64,000 nucleotides of DNA from Ganoderma boninense (Eukaryota > Basidiomycota > Agaricomycetes > Polyporales > Polyporaceae), in the NCBI GenBank assembly GCA_002900995.3, contig CM035309.1, forward strand, positions 2,114,389 through 2,178,388, in the 5' to 3' direction. Below are positions 1 through 12,600 of this stretch, piece by piece (positions within the stretch are counted from its first letter, which is position 1; every line of letters begins with the position of its first letter). The notes under the pieces are model-generated. The model saw only the letters and a program-made list of their open reading frames with translations. It searched no databases and was not told the DNA's origin. Both the position numbers and the translations under genes were made by a program.

Positions 1-298
1 CCGCCACTGCTCGCAACCTTCATGTTACTCAGGCCTGAGGCTACTAAAGCCGGACCGAGGCTTTCTACGTGATTTACCCATTGGGACTCAACTATATGTT
101 CAGCATGTCATAGAGGATACCAAGATACTTACGTGCATCAAGTATTACGAAGAATATGCGTGTGGTCGCAAAGCATGCTTCATGAAGCGCCGCCAAGAGC
201 GGCGCAGCTTGATCCTCAACAAGGCTCACATAAGCGTACATGAAACGTCTTTCACATCTCCTTCTGCAGCTATGGGAATGTGGAACCTGGTAAGACAT
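1..298 (-). CDS. Unrecognised minus-strand gene, uninterrupted allele (partial)
   Basis: On the minus strand an ATG at 298 opens a Cys/Arg-containing reading frame. An intron of about 43 nt follows (GTAAGT donor at about 132, GCTGAAC branch, ATATAG end). The frame then stays open to the window edge with no stop. The second exon contains ESQWVNHVESLGPAL and then ASGLSNMKVASSGG, which runs through the site where the other copy carries the large insertion. A TATA-like CTATATAC lies about 25 nt upstream of the ATG. I do not recognise the family. The reading frame is preserved in both copies despite substitutions, which supports coding. The continuation lies outside the window. Confidence 0.4.
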
Positions 299-671
299 GG
301 TAAAGCTGTATATAGAGGCGGGCGATGAAAGCAACAAGCTATGCCACAGTCTCAGCCTGAAGGAACTCGGTTGAGTGAACGGCCTTGGGTACATGCCGGA
401 TAAGGAGAAACGCTTACGAAAGCACGCGGAAAGACATGCACCGCGCCGCAAGTAAAGGCTGTCCTCTGCATTGCCCCCCCATCCCGCAGGCCCCGCTTCT
501 CACCTTGCTGCGCCAAATCCTGCACCAAACAACAGCGCCCATTACTTAAATCTATCCTAACAATCCTCCTCGACAGTTTGACGACCGACTGCACCCTTCT
601 CTCCTCCGACCCACCCATTCATCTCCTCCTTCATCTCGCCCTTTGCGCCTTGTCCATCTCCTTAGACCACC

Positions 672-1971
672 ATGTCTCTATTCGACACGATACAGAATGC
701 GGCATGAAGGTGCTCCCAGAAAAAGCACAGTTTGCCTACCCAACCCTCTGGATTGGCAGCGGCGGATGGTTTCCCTTCGAGGATGACGTGAGTTCTCTCC
801 CATGTCTCGTTCCTCTTCCCCCACCACTGCTGCCCTATGCCGCGTCACTTGCAATGTTGCGTTGTTTCCATCTGCATTGGGCCAGCGATCGATGTCCAGA
901 GCCCGATATAGCTGCCCTCATGTCCGCGCCGCGGATCGAAGGGACGAGATATGCCGGGATTCCGCTTACGTAATGTTCATGTTTCTTCGACACTTCCCCA
1001 CTCTCCCATGGTCACGACTGCAGAGACCGCAGAACAGAGCACAGCAAACCGGAGGCTATCTCGTCTTCCCTCCTCTTCATCCCCTTTGCTGTCTACGATA
1101 TGGATTTGGGTCATATTCCCGCCTCCCGCATTATTTCTCAATCCGAAAGCTCACGGGATATTCGCTTATAGATGATGATCGTATCGAAACCAGCCATCGT
1201 GTTCCATGCGTCGCAAGTGTTCTTCAACTTCCTAGCAATGGCTACCATGGCTGGTGCTGCCGCGTTCCAGCAAAAGTGGCATGTGGGCCCTTGTAGAGTG
1301 TGACGCACTTCGTTTACCGCGTGGCGTACACGAACTGATCGGGTTCAACATTATAGCCGGTCTCAGTGGTTTGCCATTTTCATCGCTGTCATCGGCATAT
1401 TCTATCTCTGTTCATCCTACTGGTGCCGTCATATACGAAAAGTACGAAGGGAGCACGCCTCGCTCGTGCACTGAAAGAAGTACGCGTCGGCTTCATTCTC
1501 TCTGGAGCAGGGACGACGGTCAGCCTGTTAATCGCGTAAGCTTACTATCTCCACTTTCACATGCCGAATTCAACATTTGTTCAGTTTCATTGTCACATCT
1601 CCGCGTGGACAGAGCCAGGCTGCAAAGACGCAAGCAAGGACCCCATGCTAGCCTTGGGAAGGACTTCCAAAAAAGGTCTTGACGGATTCTGTAGCACGAA
1701 GAAGGGCTGCAGCCATTTTCTTTTGGCTCGTTTTTGGGTAAGTTCCTGCAACTAGTTTCCATTTGAATCCTGAACGAACCGTGAACTAGTCTTCTGGGCT
1801 TGTTCGCTGACTTTGACCATCATGGACTGGCGCAACGGCAAGAGTGCTCGTCCGCGCGACCCTCCCTTCACCACCTGTGGAGCAATCAGAAGGTTCTGTC
1901 TATGAGCGTGCCGGACGACCGCGACGAAGACGATAGGCTCAGATGAGGAGGCTGGTCGCGGCCGTACTCTG
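672..1971 (+). pseudogene. Frameshifted left copy of the four-TM membrane protein gene
   Basis: This is the counterpart of the intact gene at 14566-16232, from the same MSLFDTIQNA start to about 50 codons into the cytoplasmic tail, where the N gap begins. Relative to the intact copy it carries several one- and two-base indels in exons (near 717, 765, 1300, 1440 and 1915). They would break translation in more than one place. The indels cluster in homopolymers and are spread over both introns and exons, so sequencing or assembly error at a contig end explains them better than gene decay. Confidence 0.7.
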
Positions 1972-2071
1972 NNNNNNNNNNNNNNNNNNNNNNNNNNNNN
2001 NNNNNNNNNNNNNNNNNNNNNNNNNNNNNNNNNNNNNNNNNNNNNNNNNNNNNNNNNNNNNNNNNNNNNNN
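1972..2071. other. Assembly gap, 100 N
   Basis: Exactly 100 N, the usual placeholder for a gap of unknown size. It separates the left duplicate copy from the sequence that begins in the biotin gene, and so marks a contig join rather than a measured distance. Confidence 0.99.
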
Positions 2072-2306
2072 TACGCGTCTGCATCGAGGCTAGGTTAGCC
2101 AAGCAAACAAAATCGGAATCTGATTCTATAACTGACTCATCGTCCGCATCCGACAAGGGACCGGTGCTGACAGGCTTCAAGTAGTGCACAAGATGGCCAC
2201 TCGCTGCTGAGGCGCGCACTAAGGCAGAGGTCAGGACAGTCTTGCCAACATCTGTGTTGGCACCAAAAATCTGGTGTATCCTCAGATGCTTGAAGAGTAG
2301 GGACAT
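2072..2306 (-). CDS. Dethiobiotin synthetase domain of a biotin-synthesis gene (partial)
   Basis: An ATG at 2306 (minus) begins MSLLFKHLRIHQIFGANTDV, with the ATP-binding loop GANTDVGKT at residues 14-22 and the conserved LKPVSTGP stretch near residue 45. Both are diagnostic of BioD, which closes the ureido ring of dethiobiotin from DAPA, CO2 and ATP. In fungi this domain is normally the N-terminal half of a bifunctional protein fused to the DAPA aminotransferase (BIO3-BIO1 type, mitochondrial). The frame is still open at the N gap, so the aminotransferase half cannot be seen. A possible upstream exon on the same strand (about 2330-2415) ends in a GTGTAT donor, so an alternative longer N-terminus is possible. 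Confidence 0.8.
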
Positions 2307-2469
2307 TGGACGCAGTTGTGGTGGATACACCTAGCACATTGAAGAAAGCTCGACCGGGGTTTGAGATGAGGACGGGGGAGTGAATGGGGGGAGTTAGACC
2401 GGCAGCGGGACCTGTCATGCCCAGATGACGGTCAGCATGAGCACCCTAGGCCGACGAACAAACCAAATC

Positions 2470-2684
2470 TTACGGCCGGATTCTGGACGTTCTCCGGATT
2501 TGGAAGCTGAATGCGCTGGATACAGTCTTCGGTCTTCCGGCCACAATCGCTCGGCTCAGGTCCTCGCGTTGGTCGCGTTGGAACTTGGAGATAAACTCAC
2601 AGGCACCGCCGCCGGTCATGTCCCCATACGGCTGTTTGTCCGTGTTAGCCTCCGAAACCCTCCGTACCGCCACTGCTCGCAACT
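2470..2684 (-). pseudogene. Distal part of the gene split by the insertion (tentative)
   Basis: The 17 bases at 2668-2684 continue the reading frame of the minus-strand gene seen uninterrupted at 1-298; in this copy the frame is cut off from its 5' exons by 2685-13904. Downstream on the minus strand there is open frame containing YGDMTGGGACEFISKF and RDQREDLSRAIVAGRPK, but splicing from the conserved piece is not clear because an in-frame stop follows within about 20 nt unless an intron starts there. I do not recognise the protein. It lies just upstream of the biotin gene on the same strand. Confidence 0.3.
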
Positions 2685-2713
2685 TGGTGAACGCGACGCT
2701 CCGCGCGCCAAAA

Positions 2714-2723
2714 CCGATTCCAC
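2714..2723 (+). repeat. Left short inverted repeat of the insertion
   Basis: CCGATTCCAC, the exact reverse complement of GTGGAATCGG at 13895-13904, the last ten bases of the insertion. It is offset 29 nt from the left junction, giving an asymmetric pair. Confidence 0.65.
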
Positions 2724-2762
2724 GATAAAGCTAAATACATATAGGTGTTCTCCGGTCCACCC

Positions 2763-4203
2763 ATGACGGTCCACGTCGACCGACTGCGGCCATCTCTGTG
2801 GCACGCGATGACTGGGCGTCTATCGCCGATGCTCATCAACTCGTCTTCTATCCACCATCATCCTTGCTCCTCCATGTCTTCTGTACGCTCCGAGGAGGCT
2901 TTCGTCGAGTCTATGCTCATAAATTCCATTTCCCCTGATAGTTCGGTTGACTCAGGTCAAGTTCCTTCACTGTTTACCCGCGTATACGACGTACATTGAC
3001 TTGAGCCTGTAGTAAATGCCACCTTCGTTGATGAGAACGATGATGAGGAAGTCGAAGCAATGCTGAAGGTTCCTGACAGTACCTTCAAGTTCGACATCAG
3101 AAGCACCGTGCTTGAGTGCGAAGAGCCCGATTTCGACGAGCTCAACATTGAAGAGCACACTTTCGTTATCGACCCGCTTGGTAAGCCTGCCAACGATGTT
3201 GGATTCAGAGCTGGTGGTCCCATGCTTCTTCCGTTTCCGATGTGAGTTGTCTTTCTGTGTTTCTTATCCGTAGCGCATATGTTAACTAATCAATGATAGA
3301 GCAAGCCCTCGTGTAGACTCGGCAGAGACGGTTGTGCGCCAGCCTGTGGATTTCAGTGAGATGTTATTGCCTTACCTTTCGAATGCCTCATTGCAGGTGA
3401 GGTAACACAGTCGTGTCTCACAATATTGGCGTACATCCAACCTATTGTATAATCAGCTGCTTGCAGATGATCCTGAGATTCGTCCAGCTTCCACCAATAT
3501 AAATGAACGCCTCCCAAACGTGAGTCGAGTGCGAACTGTGTCACAGGTTTGGTTGACGATTCTAGCTTCACAGCGCAAGCCTCCACGCCCAAGAAGACGT
3601 CGTGCTTTGGAAGCCAAGATTCGTGCTGGCTTAAAGCACAAGGCGTTGATCGCACACAGTCCCATTGATTTTGAAGATCTCCCCACCACAAAGGGGGATT
3701 GGAAAGGGCAAGACTTTCATCATCGATTGGATTCGAAGGGTCTTCGCGATGCTTGGCTGAAAGGCTCGATTCTGGAGAGGATGCTTGAGCATCAATTTGT
3801 AGAGGTTCCGTACGAAGGGTCGGTGTCAACGCTTTTTATTTTCAATTGTTGATTTCATATCTATGCTCATTATTCACAGCCATCCGACGTACTTTGTAGA
3901 CAAGAACCTCATCATATATGCCTTGCGCACAGAGCAGCTTGCTTGGTTGCAGGAGTTGATGCCTCCAGGGTCAGATCACGTCACATGCCTGGATCGTCTC
4001 AATTGGGAATGCGAGGAATATATGCGGCTCTGTGGTGATAACAGCAAAGACTCCATCAAGAGAAACTATCGAGGTAATCATTGGGCAAGTACGCCAGGTG
4101 CTGACAGGCAGAGCAAGCAGGTGAATTAACACATCGTTTGTCTGTTTCTTGTGGCTCATTCAGGTTTTCTAGGAACCTAACTGGTATGCGGGTACGCGGG
4201 TAA
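2763..4203 (+). CDS. Hypothetical cargo gene of the insertion, plus strand
   Basis: Multi-exon gene of unknown function. Exons I can support: 2763-2955, 3013-3241, 3300-about 3399, then exons ending near 3519, from about 3572 to 3818, and from about 3881. Introns have GTGAGT-type donors and CTGAC/TTGAC branch points (for example 3242-3299 with a GTGAGT donor). The protein is acidic at the N-terminus (DENDDEEVEAML), with a basic RKPPRPRRRR patch mid-protein, then a region with EQLAWLQELMPPG and LNWECEEYMRLCGD. The 3' end is uncertain: splicing at a GTAATC donor near 4074 gives a stop at 4203, while another splice gives a stop at 4388 and would overlap the opposing gene. Start ATGs at 2763, 2806 and 2830 are all possible. 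I do not recognise the family. Confidence 0.55.
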
Positions 4204-6550
4204 GAAAGGGACGAAATTTAGCGAAAGGGGTGGTCGCTAAGAAGCGGAAAGTCAGCAACAGATGTGTAGGTCATTTAAACGGCACTCACCATCCTGTCGA
4301 TACCAACGCAGGCGAACCTGTTGGGCCATCGAGCGACAGTACGATTGAGATCCGAGTGTTCAAGAACCGGAAAGAATTGCACGCCTAATAACATGGTAGG
4401 CCAGATGATGCCGCATATGACTACCGGATCGTCGGCTAGCAGCTGGCTGAACCATTGATTTATGAAGCCGACAAGATCACGGCCAGGGTAAAAGTAGCCC
4501 AAGGCGCAGACCTGAGAGACCTATAAGCGGCTATTATTGCTATATTGTGTAGACACTCACGAAAAGTGGGATCTCGCTGAGGCGTATGCTGACGAATACG
4601 GGGAAAGGAGGCATGATGCGTAGCGTGGGGCAGAGTGCGGGGACCAGGGTGCAGAACACGTTGTGCCCGTTTGAACAGTTGGAATATGTAGGGCAGTGAA
4701 AAGTGGGGCTAAACAGATTGCGTTCGCCGCCGGTGAGCTTCCCACTCCACCTTGATCGTAATTCATCAATCGAGCCTGAGCGGGTCACCGGAACCACACT
4801 CTGCCCACTCTGAACCGAAATGGCTCGGGCCTGAACGTGAAGACTCCGTCTTATGAAACACACCACATGGCATTGGAGCTAATGGGGTTGCAGGCTAGCC
4901 GAATCACCCCGGGACTCGAAGTAAACGGTGACATGCTAAAAGCTCAAAACCGACGACTTCGAGGGCAGACTCCTCAGTCCGTTTTTGGCAAATGACCTCG
5001 AGAGCCACGAGATCGCCCCGGTTTATGGTATCCCAGTCAAGCTTGTCCAACTCAATTCGGCGACACTCCTCAGGCCCGACGGTGTACACCGCCTTGAACT
5101 GTTGAAGATCATACGGCTGAGTGTGAAGCCGCCCTTCTACGCTGTCATGTTTCAAAGCAGTCAAGAAGGAATTGCTGGATTAGACCCACCTGCACGATGA
5201 TCGTCTCCGTCCATCAAAGCGCGGTAGGACTCCATGTCCAAATCACAGACAAGCTGTAAGTGCACCGATATCGAGGTTTTCTCTTGAGAGGACGAACACT
5301 CCAAGTTGTCGACCAGGCCCACTACACATAGAATTGCCGGCCGACCAGCGTTGCAGATAGTCCAGCTGCCTCGCCACATGGCCCACATCCTGCCAGCGTC
5401 GACACTGGCGAGCATTCGCACTCCACGACGGTCTTTGAGCTGGGATATTTGATCTGATACGCGGCTGTCTGAAGGATCAGATGCAATGGGCGGAGCGAAA
5501 CGAGTTATGCTCACGCTATGTCCCTATCGGACCGAATCCACGTGTCTCGATTATCCTCAGGCAGATCATAGGCGAACCGGAGTCCATCTCGGTCGCCTTC
5601 GAATTGTTCTGCGTCTGTGCAGGAATGAGCAAAGTCGTGACACCGCAGAGAGAGCAGATCAGTCATAACGTTGGGATACAGAGAAACCGGATCATTTTCT
5701 GAATGATATACTACATGTCAGCCTCAGCCTCTGGATTGATTCGTAACAAGATCGGATTACAATAACTGTGAACAGCAAGGCTGGACAGACAGAAAAAAAA
5801 CCTAGTCGACATCGGAAAGGTGAGACAAGTATCGACGACGACGGTCGGCGCGAAGGCTCCGAAGATAGGCTGTTTCCGAGTATGAAAGATGCGTAACTTG
5901 TAGGGTCTGGGATGCAGCCAACAAACTAGCACGGTTTCGCTATGAATCCGTCAAACAGAGTCCATTCAAGGGCCACTAAACGTGAACGTACCAAGGAATA
6001 TTCTCTTAGCCATTCGAATACACGGCGAACCGACGGAGATGACATGGGCGTGTCCCGCGTGCCAGTGCTGTTCGCCGGGTCATCAACAAGATCTTCGCCT
6101 GGGGTTGGGTTCTGCTCATGAGCATCCCGAACAACCTGCAAATAAATCTGGTCAAAACTGAACAGTAACACCTATATTCACTTACTCTCGCCACCCGCGG
6201 GATCACCCCATCGTCTGCTGAGTTGCGCGGAGGGGAAGTTTGCGAAAGCCATTGTTCGACGACTGCGTCATGTTCGCTAGCAGCCAACTGTTGAGGGTAA
6301 GAACAGCGCTAGGCAACAATCACATGTGAAAGCTCACCGGGTTGATATGAGGGGTCGATTCGAAGGGAAGGTCAGGACCGGCTACATTGTCCATTGAGCC
6401 GGTGCTGTGGAGCGAGCTCTTGGTAAGTCAAAGACGTGGTCATCGAAATAATTCACTCACTTCAAAGCTCGAGTGCGGAGCACGATAGAATACAACAGTC
6501 GCCCCATTGAGGGCAAAAAGACGGTGAGGACTGCAGGAAGGTGAAGCCAT
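4177..6550 (-). CDS. Hypothetical cargo gene of the insertion, minus strand
   Basis: Multi-exon gene starting at ATG 6550 (MASPSCSPHRLFALNGA), immediately downstream of the helicase stop on the same strand. Exons read HSTGSMDNVAGPDLPF, EHDAVVEQWLSQTSPPRN, DTPMSSPSVRRVFEWLREYS, DLPEDNRDTWIRSDRDIALK, GRMWAMWRGSWTICNAGRP, then a Cys-rich part (FHCPTYSNCSNGHNVFC) and a hydrophobic C-terminal part (WFSQLLADDPVVICGIIWPT). Several introns show GTGAGT donors and CTGAC branch points; the last has a GTGAGT donor near 4288. It may instead be two genes, because a stop at 4904-4906 follows FELLACHRLLRVPG unless an intron begins there. Family not recognised. It ends tail-to-tail with the plus-strand cargo gene, possibly overlapping it by about 27 nt. 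Confidence 0.5.
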
Positions 6551-6620
6551 CTGTTTTGATTGTCGACCTCCGGTCAGCCTCAAGTTAGCAACATAGCCTG
6601 AACCAGAACGTAGTCGCCGT

Positions 6621-9600
6621 TCATGTGACCCGACAGTAGACAAAATGCGAGGCCAAACGCCCCCTCGACATGGACAAACTGGTCCGATTTTGTAGACCTG
6701 GGTCCTGTACGCAAAACCGCCCAGTTATGGCGCCATCATGATACCAAAGGCCACCATCGGCGGACAAGTACCGACACGTGTAATGGGCCGCCCCTAAGTA
6801 AACCACACCTCGGAGCTGCCATGTGACATCGACACTGCTTACTGGGAGAGTTAAACTCGGAGACGGTAGCAGCACCGCACCTGGCTGGGATTCAAGTACG
6901 ATCAATGGCGGGGCGACATCTAAAGTGGTCGTTGCGCGGCCTGGTGATTGGCAATGACTACAAACGTACTCAGCACTAAAATCCAATAAGCTCGATGCAC
7001 ACTCTTGAGTAGAAATGGTACGGCGGCCTGCAAATGTGTCGTGGAACCATAAATGGCTCGCCGACCATAAGTACGACCTTCCACAAGGAGCAATGTCAGG
7101 TTCTTCGGAACAAACCACACAAACACTATTAGAGCGACCGAAAGGTGTCGGACAACGCAAAACTAAGTCTAGCACCTCGGACAAAACAACACCAACAGGC
7201 CCCCGACGGGGAAAAGCCTGGGGCGAAAGCAATGTCAACACATCACGGATCTGGTTTCTTGCGTACTCCAGATTTTCTGTGGCTTGCGGAACCAACGCAA
7301 ATCTGGTCCTGATGATATCAAACAAGCCATTTTCGGGAGCGACCCCTGCCACCCACTCGTGCCCGTGCTCCGAAAACAAGTTCCACAATATAGTCAAGAA
7401 TGCATCGTAGCCGCAACTGTAATCAATGTGGTCCCAGATGAGGCCTAAACGCGTCTTACTAACAGAACGTGGTTCACGCGAAAGTGCAGGATCTGCATGT
7501 CGATCATATGCCGCAGTGTCCTGCACTGCCAAATTATTTCTCCGCTCGCGCGGCTTAGCTGGCACCCATTTATCGTTAGTCTTACGCCGCTTGGAAACCG
7601 GGGCGGACGAGAGGTCATCAACTGTCTGGTCGGAACCCACTGTCAACAAGTCGGAACTGCTTGTGGAGAGTGAAAACTCAGACTCCGCCGCGTTGGCCCA
7701 ACTTAAAGCGGGAGGTACAAGGGGAGGCACATACCGCGGACCGACCCAGTTCCTGTAACTCTGCAGCAGAGTCTGACGAGTGGCTCCTTTCACGCTGTCG
7801 TGCAGCTTGCCATTCACCTTGAGCCGAGTGATTTCATCCAAAATTTCCAGCTCTCGGAATTCTCGGAGCAAACTCCGGCCAGGACCTTTTTGAACGAGTT
7901 CTTCGCGAAATCCTCCAATCAAGACAGTTCCGGACAAGGAGGCACTCCGCGAGACACAAGTGTAGATCGACTGATACGAATGACAATTCTCTAGATGTGC
8001 CACATTCTCGCACCGAGTGCGCCCCTGGCTGCCGTAATCCGTCATCGCAAAATTCCCAAGCACCATGACCTGCTCTCTGCTCAAGTTGACAGATACGTCA
8101 CCGGAAGGTAACAGACAGGGAACAGTTCGAGTTGTGCGCCCCAACGGGATGATGTTTGCATCCAGTCCAGGTAACTTGATGTCACGAGGGGGATTTACCA
8201 ATCGGACAAAGAGTGTCTCAAGAACCTCCTTGCCATGGTGCATGATTGAGTTCCAGTCATGCACGACGGCTTCCGCGCCGTTGGTAGCACAAAGCTCTGT
8301 AGCCTCATTGAATTTTAACATGACAGGCATGCCCCGGCACAGTTCCAATACACCGGCATGGTGTTTCGTCAACGCAGGTGGAACAGTCCAGATGAGTTCT
8401 TGAAGCGCATCAGGTATAACATTTGCTGATCTCAAAGGATTGACGGCGCGGTCGGCGAGTTTTTGTGTCATCCTAAGGGAAGAAGACCCTTGGGATGGTG
8501 CAAATTTATCAATGGAATGAAACCTGTGTAGAGCTGCTTTGTGGTCTGCAGCAAACAGTCGCGCTTTCATCTCGTTGATAGCATCGCGATGAACATTATA
8601 AGAGGTGATGATAGACACAAAACGAAACTTCGGGAGCAAGTGCGTTGTCTCTCCCCTGTCAGGATGACAAATCCGCGTGCGAAGCAACTCAAGGTCGGTT
8701 TGAGTGCAGGATGCGAAGCGCATGTTCTCCAAAGCGACACGGAATGCCGAGTCCTCCTGCGTCAAACCACGCTGACGCATGTTCTGACGTAGCAAGACAA
8801 CACATGTAAATTGGTGCCAGAAAGCTTTGCCCCATGCGCAATTCTGATGAAATTTACTGGATGATTTGTCAAACGTACCGACACGGTCATCATACAACGC
8901 GAAGCCTGGCCCAGCAGGCGGCAGCTGGGCAAAATCCCCTGCGAACACGATGCTCTTGCCACCGAAGCTTGCGGTTGTCTCCCCGAACGCCTTCTTCATC
9001 CGAACTTCAATGTTGAAGAATGCTAAACAGGAAACCATCGATATCTCGTCAATAAAAGCCAGATCGACTTCTTCTAATCGACTACGGACCTTCTCTAAGC
9101 CTCTAGACGTACTGAAATCCTCGTCGAGTTCACTGGCAGCGTGCAATCCAAGCACAGAATGATACGTTGAACCACCGACCAAAGCTGCGCTAGTACCAGT
9201 AGGGCCCAAGACGATGAAGCGATGGCTTTCAGAACGATCGTCCAAGAAGGTCATGAGAGCAAGCAGGACCCGGGACTTGCCGGTACCTGCCATCCCACCC
9301 AAATACATCCGAAGTGGCACCACCTCATGGTGGTGCAAGTGCGTAGCAACAATTGTAAATGCTCGGCTCTGCTCTTCGTTGAGGGTATACCTCTCTAATA
9401 CACCATGCAGCAACAAAATCTGAGGGTCTTGACGAGTTGACGGCAGTTTGCAACGTGAGTCTCGAACAGATGCAAGCTGCTTTTGTGTAACCTCGTAAAC
9501 AGGTCCTGTTTCGACAACGCGGTCCGCAAACGACCCAGACTGGTCATCATCTGCATTATGTGCCTGCCGACGCTGACGGTCAACCTCAGCTTTCTTCGCC

Positions 9601-12600
9601 GTCTGCAACAGTAATTTCCACTGTCTAGCGCTACGGCCAGGACCTACACCGGACGCAACATGCGCCGTGGCTGAAGCCACTGGATAGCTCCCCCCAATCG
9701 ATGACCCCATCAAGTCCCGCATGGCATTCATGCCACGCTTATTGCGAGCAAATCGCGAACCCAAGGGAGCTAGCTCAAGTGCCGTGGCCAAAGAGTCGGT
9801 GGTATGCTCCTCCGCTCCAAACTCCACATGAGACAAAGCCTCAGACCCGTCAACATCTAAAGGCTCCTGCCCTACGACAAGGGTTTCGTGTGAGTTCGAC
9901 CCTCGTCTCGTGGCTGAATAGTCATCACGAGCATCCAGACATTCATACAGTGCATTCATATTTTTCATGATTATCACATGTTCAGGTTTATACGCTGTTT
10001 CCGTGTGAGCATCGCGCCACGTAGAAAACAATCCTCGTAGGTCAGGTCCACTTCGCCAACCTCCGGGTTTGAACAGAGTAAGCATAGTCATAGCGTACTC
10101 CTCGAAGTCACCTTTATCTTTCCTCGGCAAAGGGCCCCCGATATAGTTCAAGACGTACGCATCCTCGTCCCGACGGCGAGCGACAACATGACTGGCCGAC
10201 AATACATGAGCGGCTCGAAACCGATGACATTTTGAAGGCAAAGGTGGAGAGTCTTCATCATGTTCTGATGCATCATCTTCTGACGAGGGAAGATCCCCCC
10301 CTTCTGCATACACGGGAGTAGAACCCTCTTCACTGTCAGCAGGTCTGTGACGCTTACGGCTGCGCGGGAGTCGTCGAACGTCGGTGAGACGCATAAAGTC
10401 GTACAAACACCAATCGTTAAACGCATCTGGGCGTTCAGTGTAGTCCTGAACTTTACTTATAGGCACGATCGACCCTTCCGCAGAACCAATCAATACTCGG
10501 TCATCTGAATCCGACTGACTGGCAGAAACTTCGCTCACAGAACGCCGAACTGCTTCACAGTAGGGGTACCAGTAAAATGTCCGAAACCGACAATCTGTGT
10601 AATGGTCGGGAAAACCCATCAGGTAAGCGCATACAGCCGGCCCCCCTGTTTCGGCGGAGGCAGCAAAGGCGTTGACAACTTTCACAATCAAGCTGCGGGC
10701 CACATCTTCTCGATATGTCCCACCATCAGTTAATGCATCCGAGTTCCGGTCTAACACAATCTTCACCGTGTTAAAAAAGGTTTCGGTGGTAACTTTCGAC
10801 TTGGTAATGTAATCTGTAATATACGCCATAACCGCCCTGACCTGCGTACCTGATAACAAGCATGTCACATCTGTGTTACATTGGAGAAGATAACTCAACA
10901 AAGGATTATACGTGTTGATCCAAGCTTCGTGTTTGGCAAACCGAATTGCGCCACTCATCTCATCGACCTGCGAAGTCTCAAAAAGTTCCCGAGGAAACCG
11001 TGCACGGCAATAACCAGGATCTTTTCGCCAACAGCCTTTGCTGTGTGACTTGTCATGTCGGTTGGACACAAACACGACTTCGTCAGCCTCTCGACGGAAC
11101 TGCTGAACCCAACTGTCCAAACTTCCGCTATCAGAAACATCGGGTGGCCCTCTGGGCAACGTCGACGCAGGATCTCTAACACCTCGCTTCAAACGAGTCC
11201 GAACCTCGGGAACACCCCATCGTGAATCAATATATTCCTCATCCAGCCGGACACTGAGATCTGCCTCATTCGAGACAGAATAGTCACCAATATGTGCAGC
11301 CTCCAACCAACCAAGCAGACGTGTCTCGAACTCTTTGTCAGCACGGATGCGGTCCCTAAGCTCTTGCAGAGGAACAGTCCCCTTTATCCACAACAACATA
11401 TGCAGATGCAGAGTAAGCCGCCCTTGTGACTCTACTGTGCCATAATATGAATCTGTCGGGCCGAACAAGCCAGGTTCAACTGAACCGGCTCGGAGAACTA
11501 TTTTCAGAAATGCTCGAACGACAGTGTCGAAGAACCGAGCTGCACCTACAGGGTTACCTGCGATCGCACGCAATCTATCGTCCGACGACCGCAGTTTCGG
11601 CGCAAACTCGTCAACGGCGACCTTTTCACCACAATAATAAAGGCATAAAGGATGCTTGAAATCTGCCGGTGCGAACGTGATAAAAAAGACAGGCATGCCC
11701 TTGAGGTATATAAGGGAACGGATTTCATTTCGCTGATACTTGCGGCTGGTAACTGATCCATCGACATGACTCGCAACACGATCGACAACAGAAATCAAAT
11801 CAAAACATGCTTTCTCCGCGTCAGTCACAGGACGAACATGCCCCCCCACCTTTGATCTTGCAATCAGGTTGTCCAGCGCGTGGCGGTCCAAATTCACAAT
11901 CTTGTCAGCCACGGTGGCAAAGTAACTTTTCTTTGTCAACAAATATCCCCCTTGTGCACTACTGCGGATCTGTCTCTGATTGAATATAATGAACGGATAG
12001 CATCGGTCGGTCTGAAACCGACGATCAGCGTACATCAGATTAGCCCTGACATGATTTACGTGGTCCAACCGAAGTTTGATCTTCGAATTCTCGTACCCTC
12101 CCAAACCATAAGGATAAAGCCAAGGGAACATGGCCGGAAACATGGCAGTATTATGATATATAGACTCGGGCGACCGGTCATGCCCAAAGGCCAAAGCGGC
12201 GTTCCCTTCATCAAAATATTGAATCGCACGCAAAACCTTGGCCTCATACGACATATCAACAAGATCTTCACCAGTTAAGGAATGCACAATAAAAGCACAT
12301 TCTCCTTCGCCAACAGCAAGGTCCGAAGCAGGCTGATGGGATGCGACTCCACCACAAGCGTGCGCAGCGCCCGACTGACGATGCACGACAGCAACTGGAG
12401 GTGCACTCTCTGAATATTCGTGCAGATTTTCGCTCGAGATCGTAATGTCAGCATAGAATGGGTTATTTAATTTGAACCACTGCAATGCCGCCATGACAAC
12501 ACCGTGCCGTACGAGAAATGGTGTCCTTCGCATGTCCTCCTCAGTAGGTTTCGCGGAACCCACAAACAAAATGGCGAGTACTTCCTCAATATCTCGACGA

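Larger units (their letters stand above)
1..1971. repeat. Left copy of a 1.96-kb duplicated segment (empty-site version)
   Basis: Positions 16-1971 align along their whole length with 13905-15870. The first 600 bases differ by only a few substitutions. From about 590 onward there are many one- or two-base indels, often in homopolymers; for example two bases are missing near 717 and the G/T runs differ near 765-772. The 17 bases before and at the junction (1-17) match 2668-2684 exactly, so this copy reads straight from the left flank of the 2685-13904 insertion into its right flank. The copy stops at the N gap. Inference: this is the other haplotype (no insertion) or a low-quality contig end placed in tandem by the assembler. 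A true tandem duplication is less likely but cannot be excluded. Confidence 0.85.

Noticed and set aside
4160..4388. Extra last exon for the plus-strand cargo gene ending at 4388
   Set aside because: It would lie wholly antisense to well-spliced exons of the minus-strand cargo gene. An alternative splice ending at 4203 causes only a small overlap, though the longer form is not excluded.
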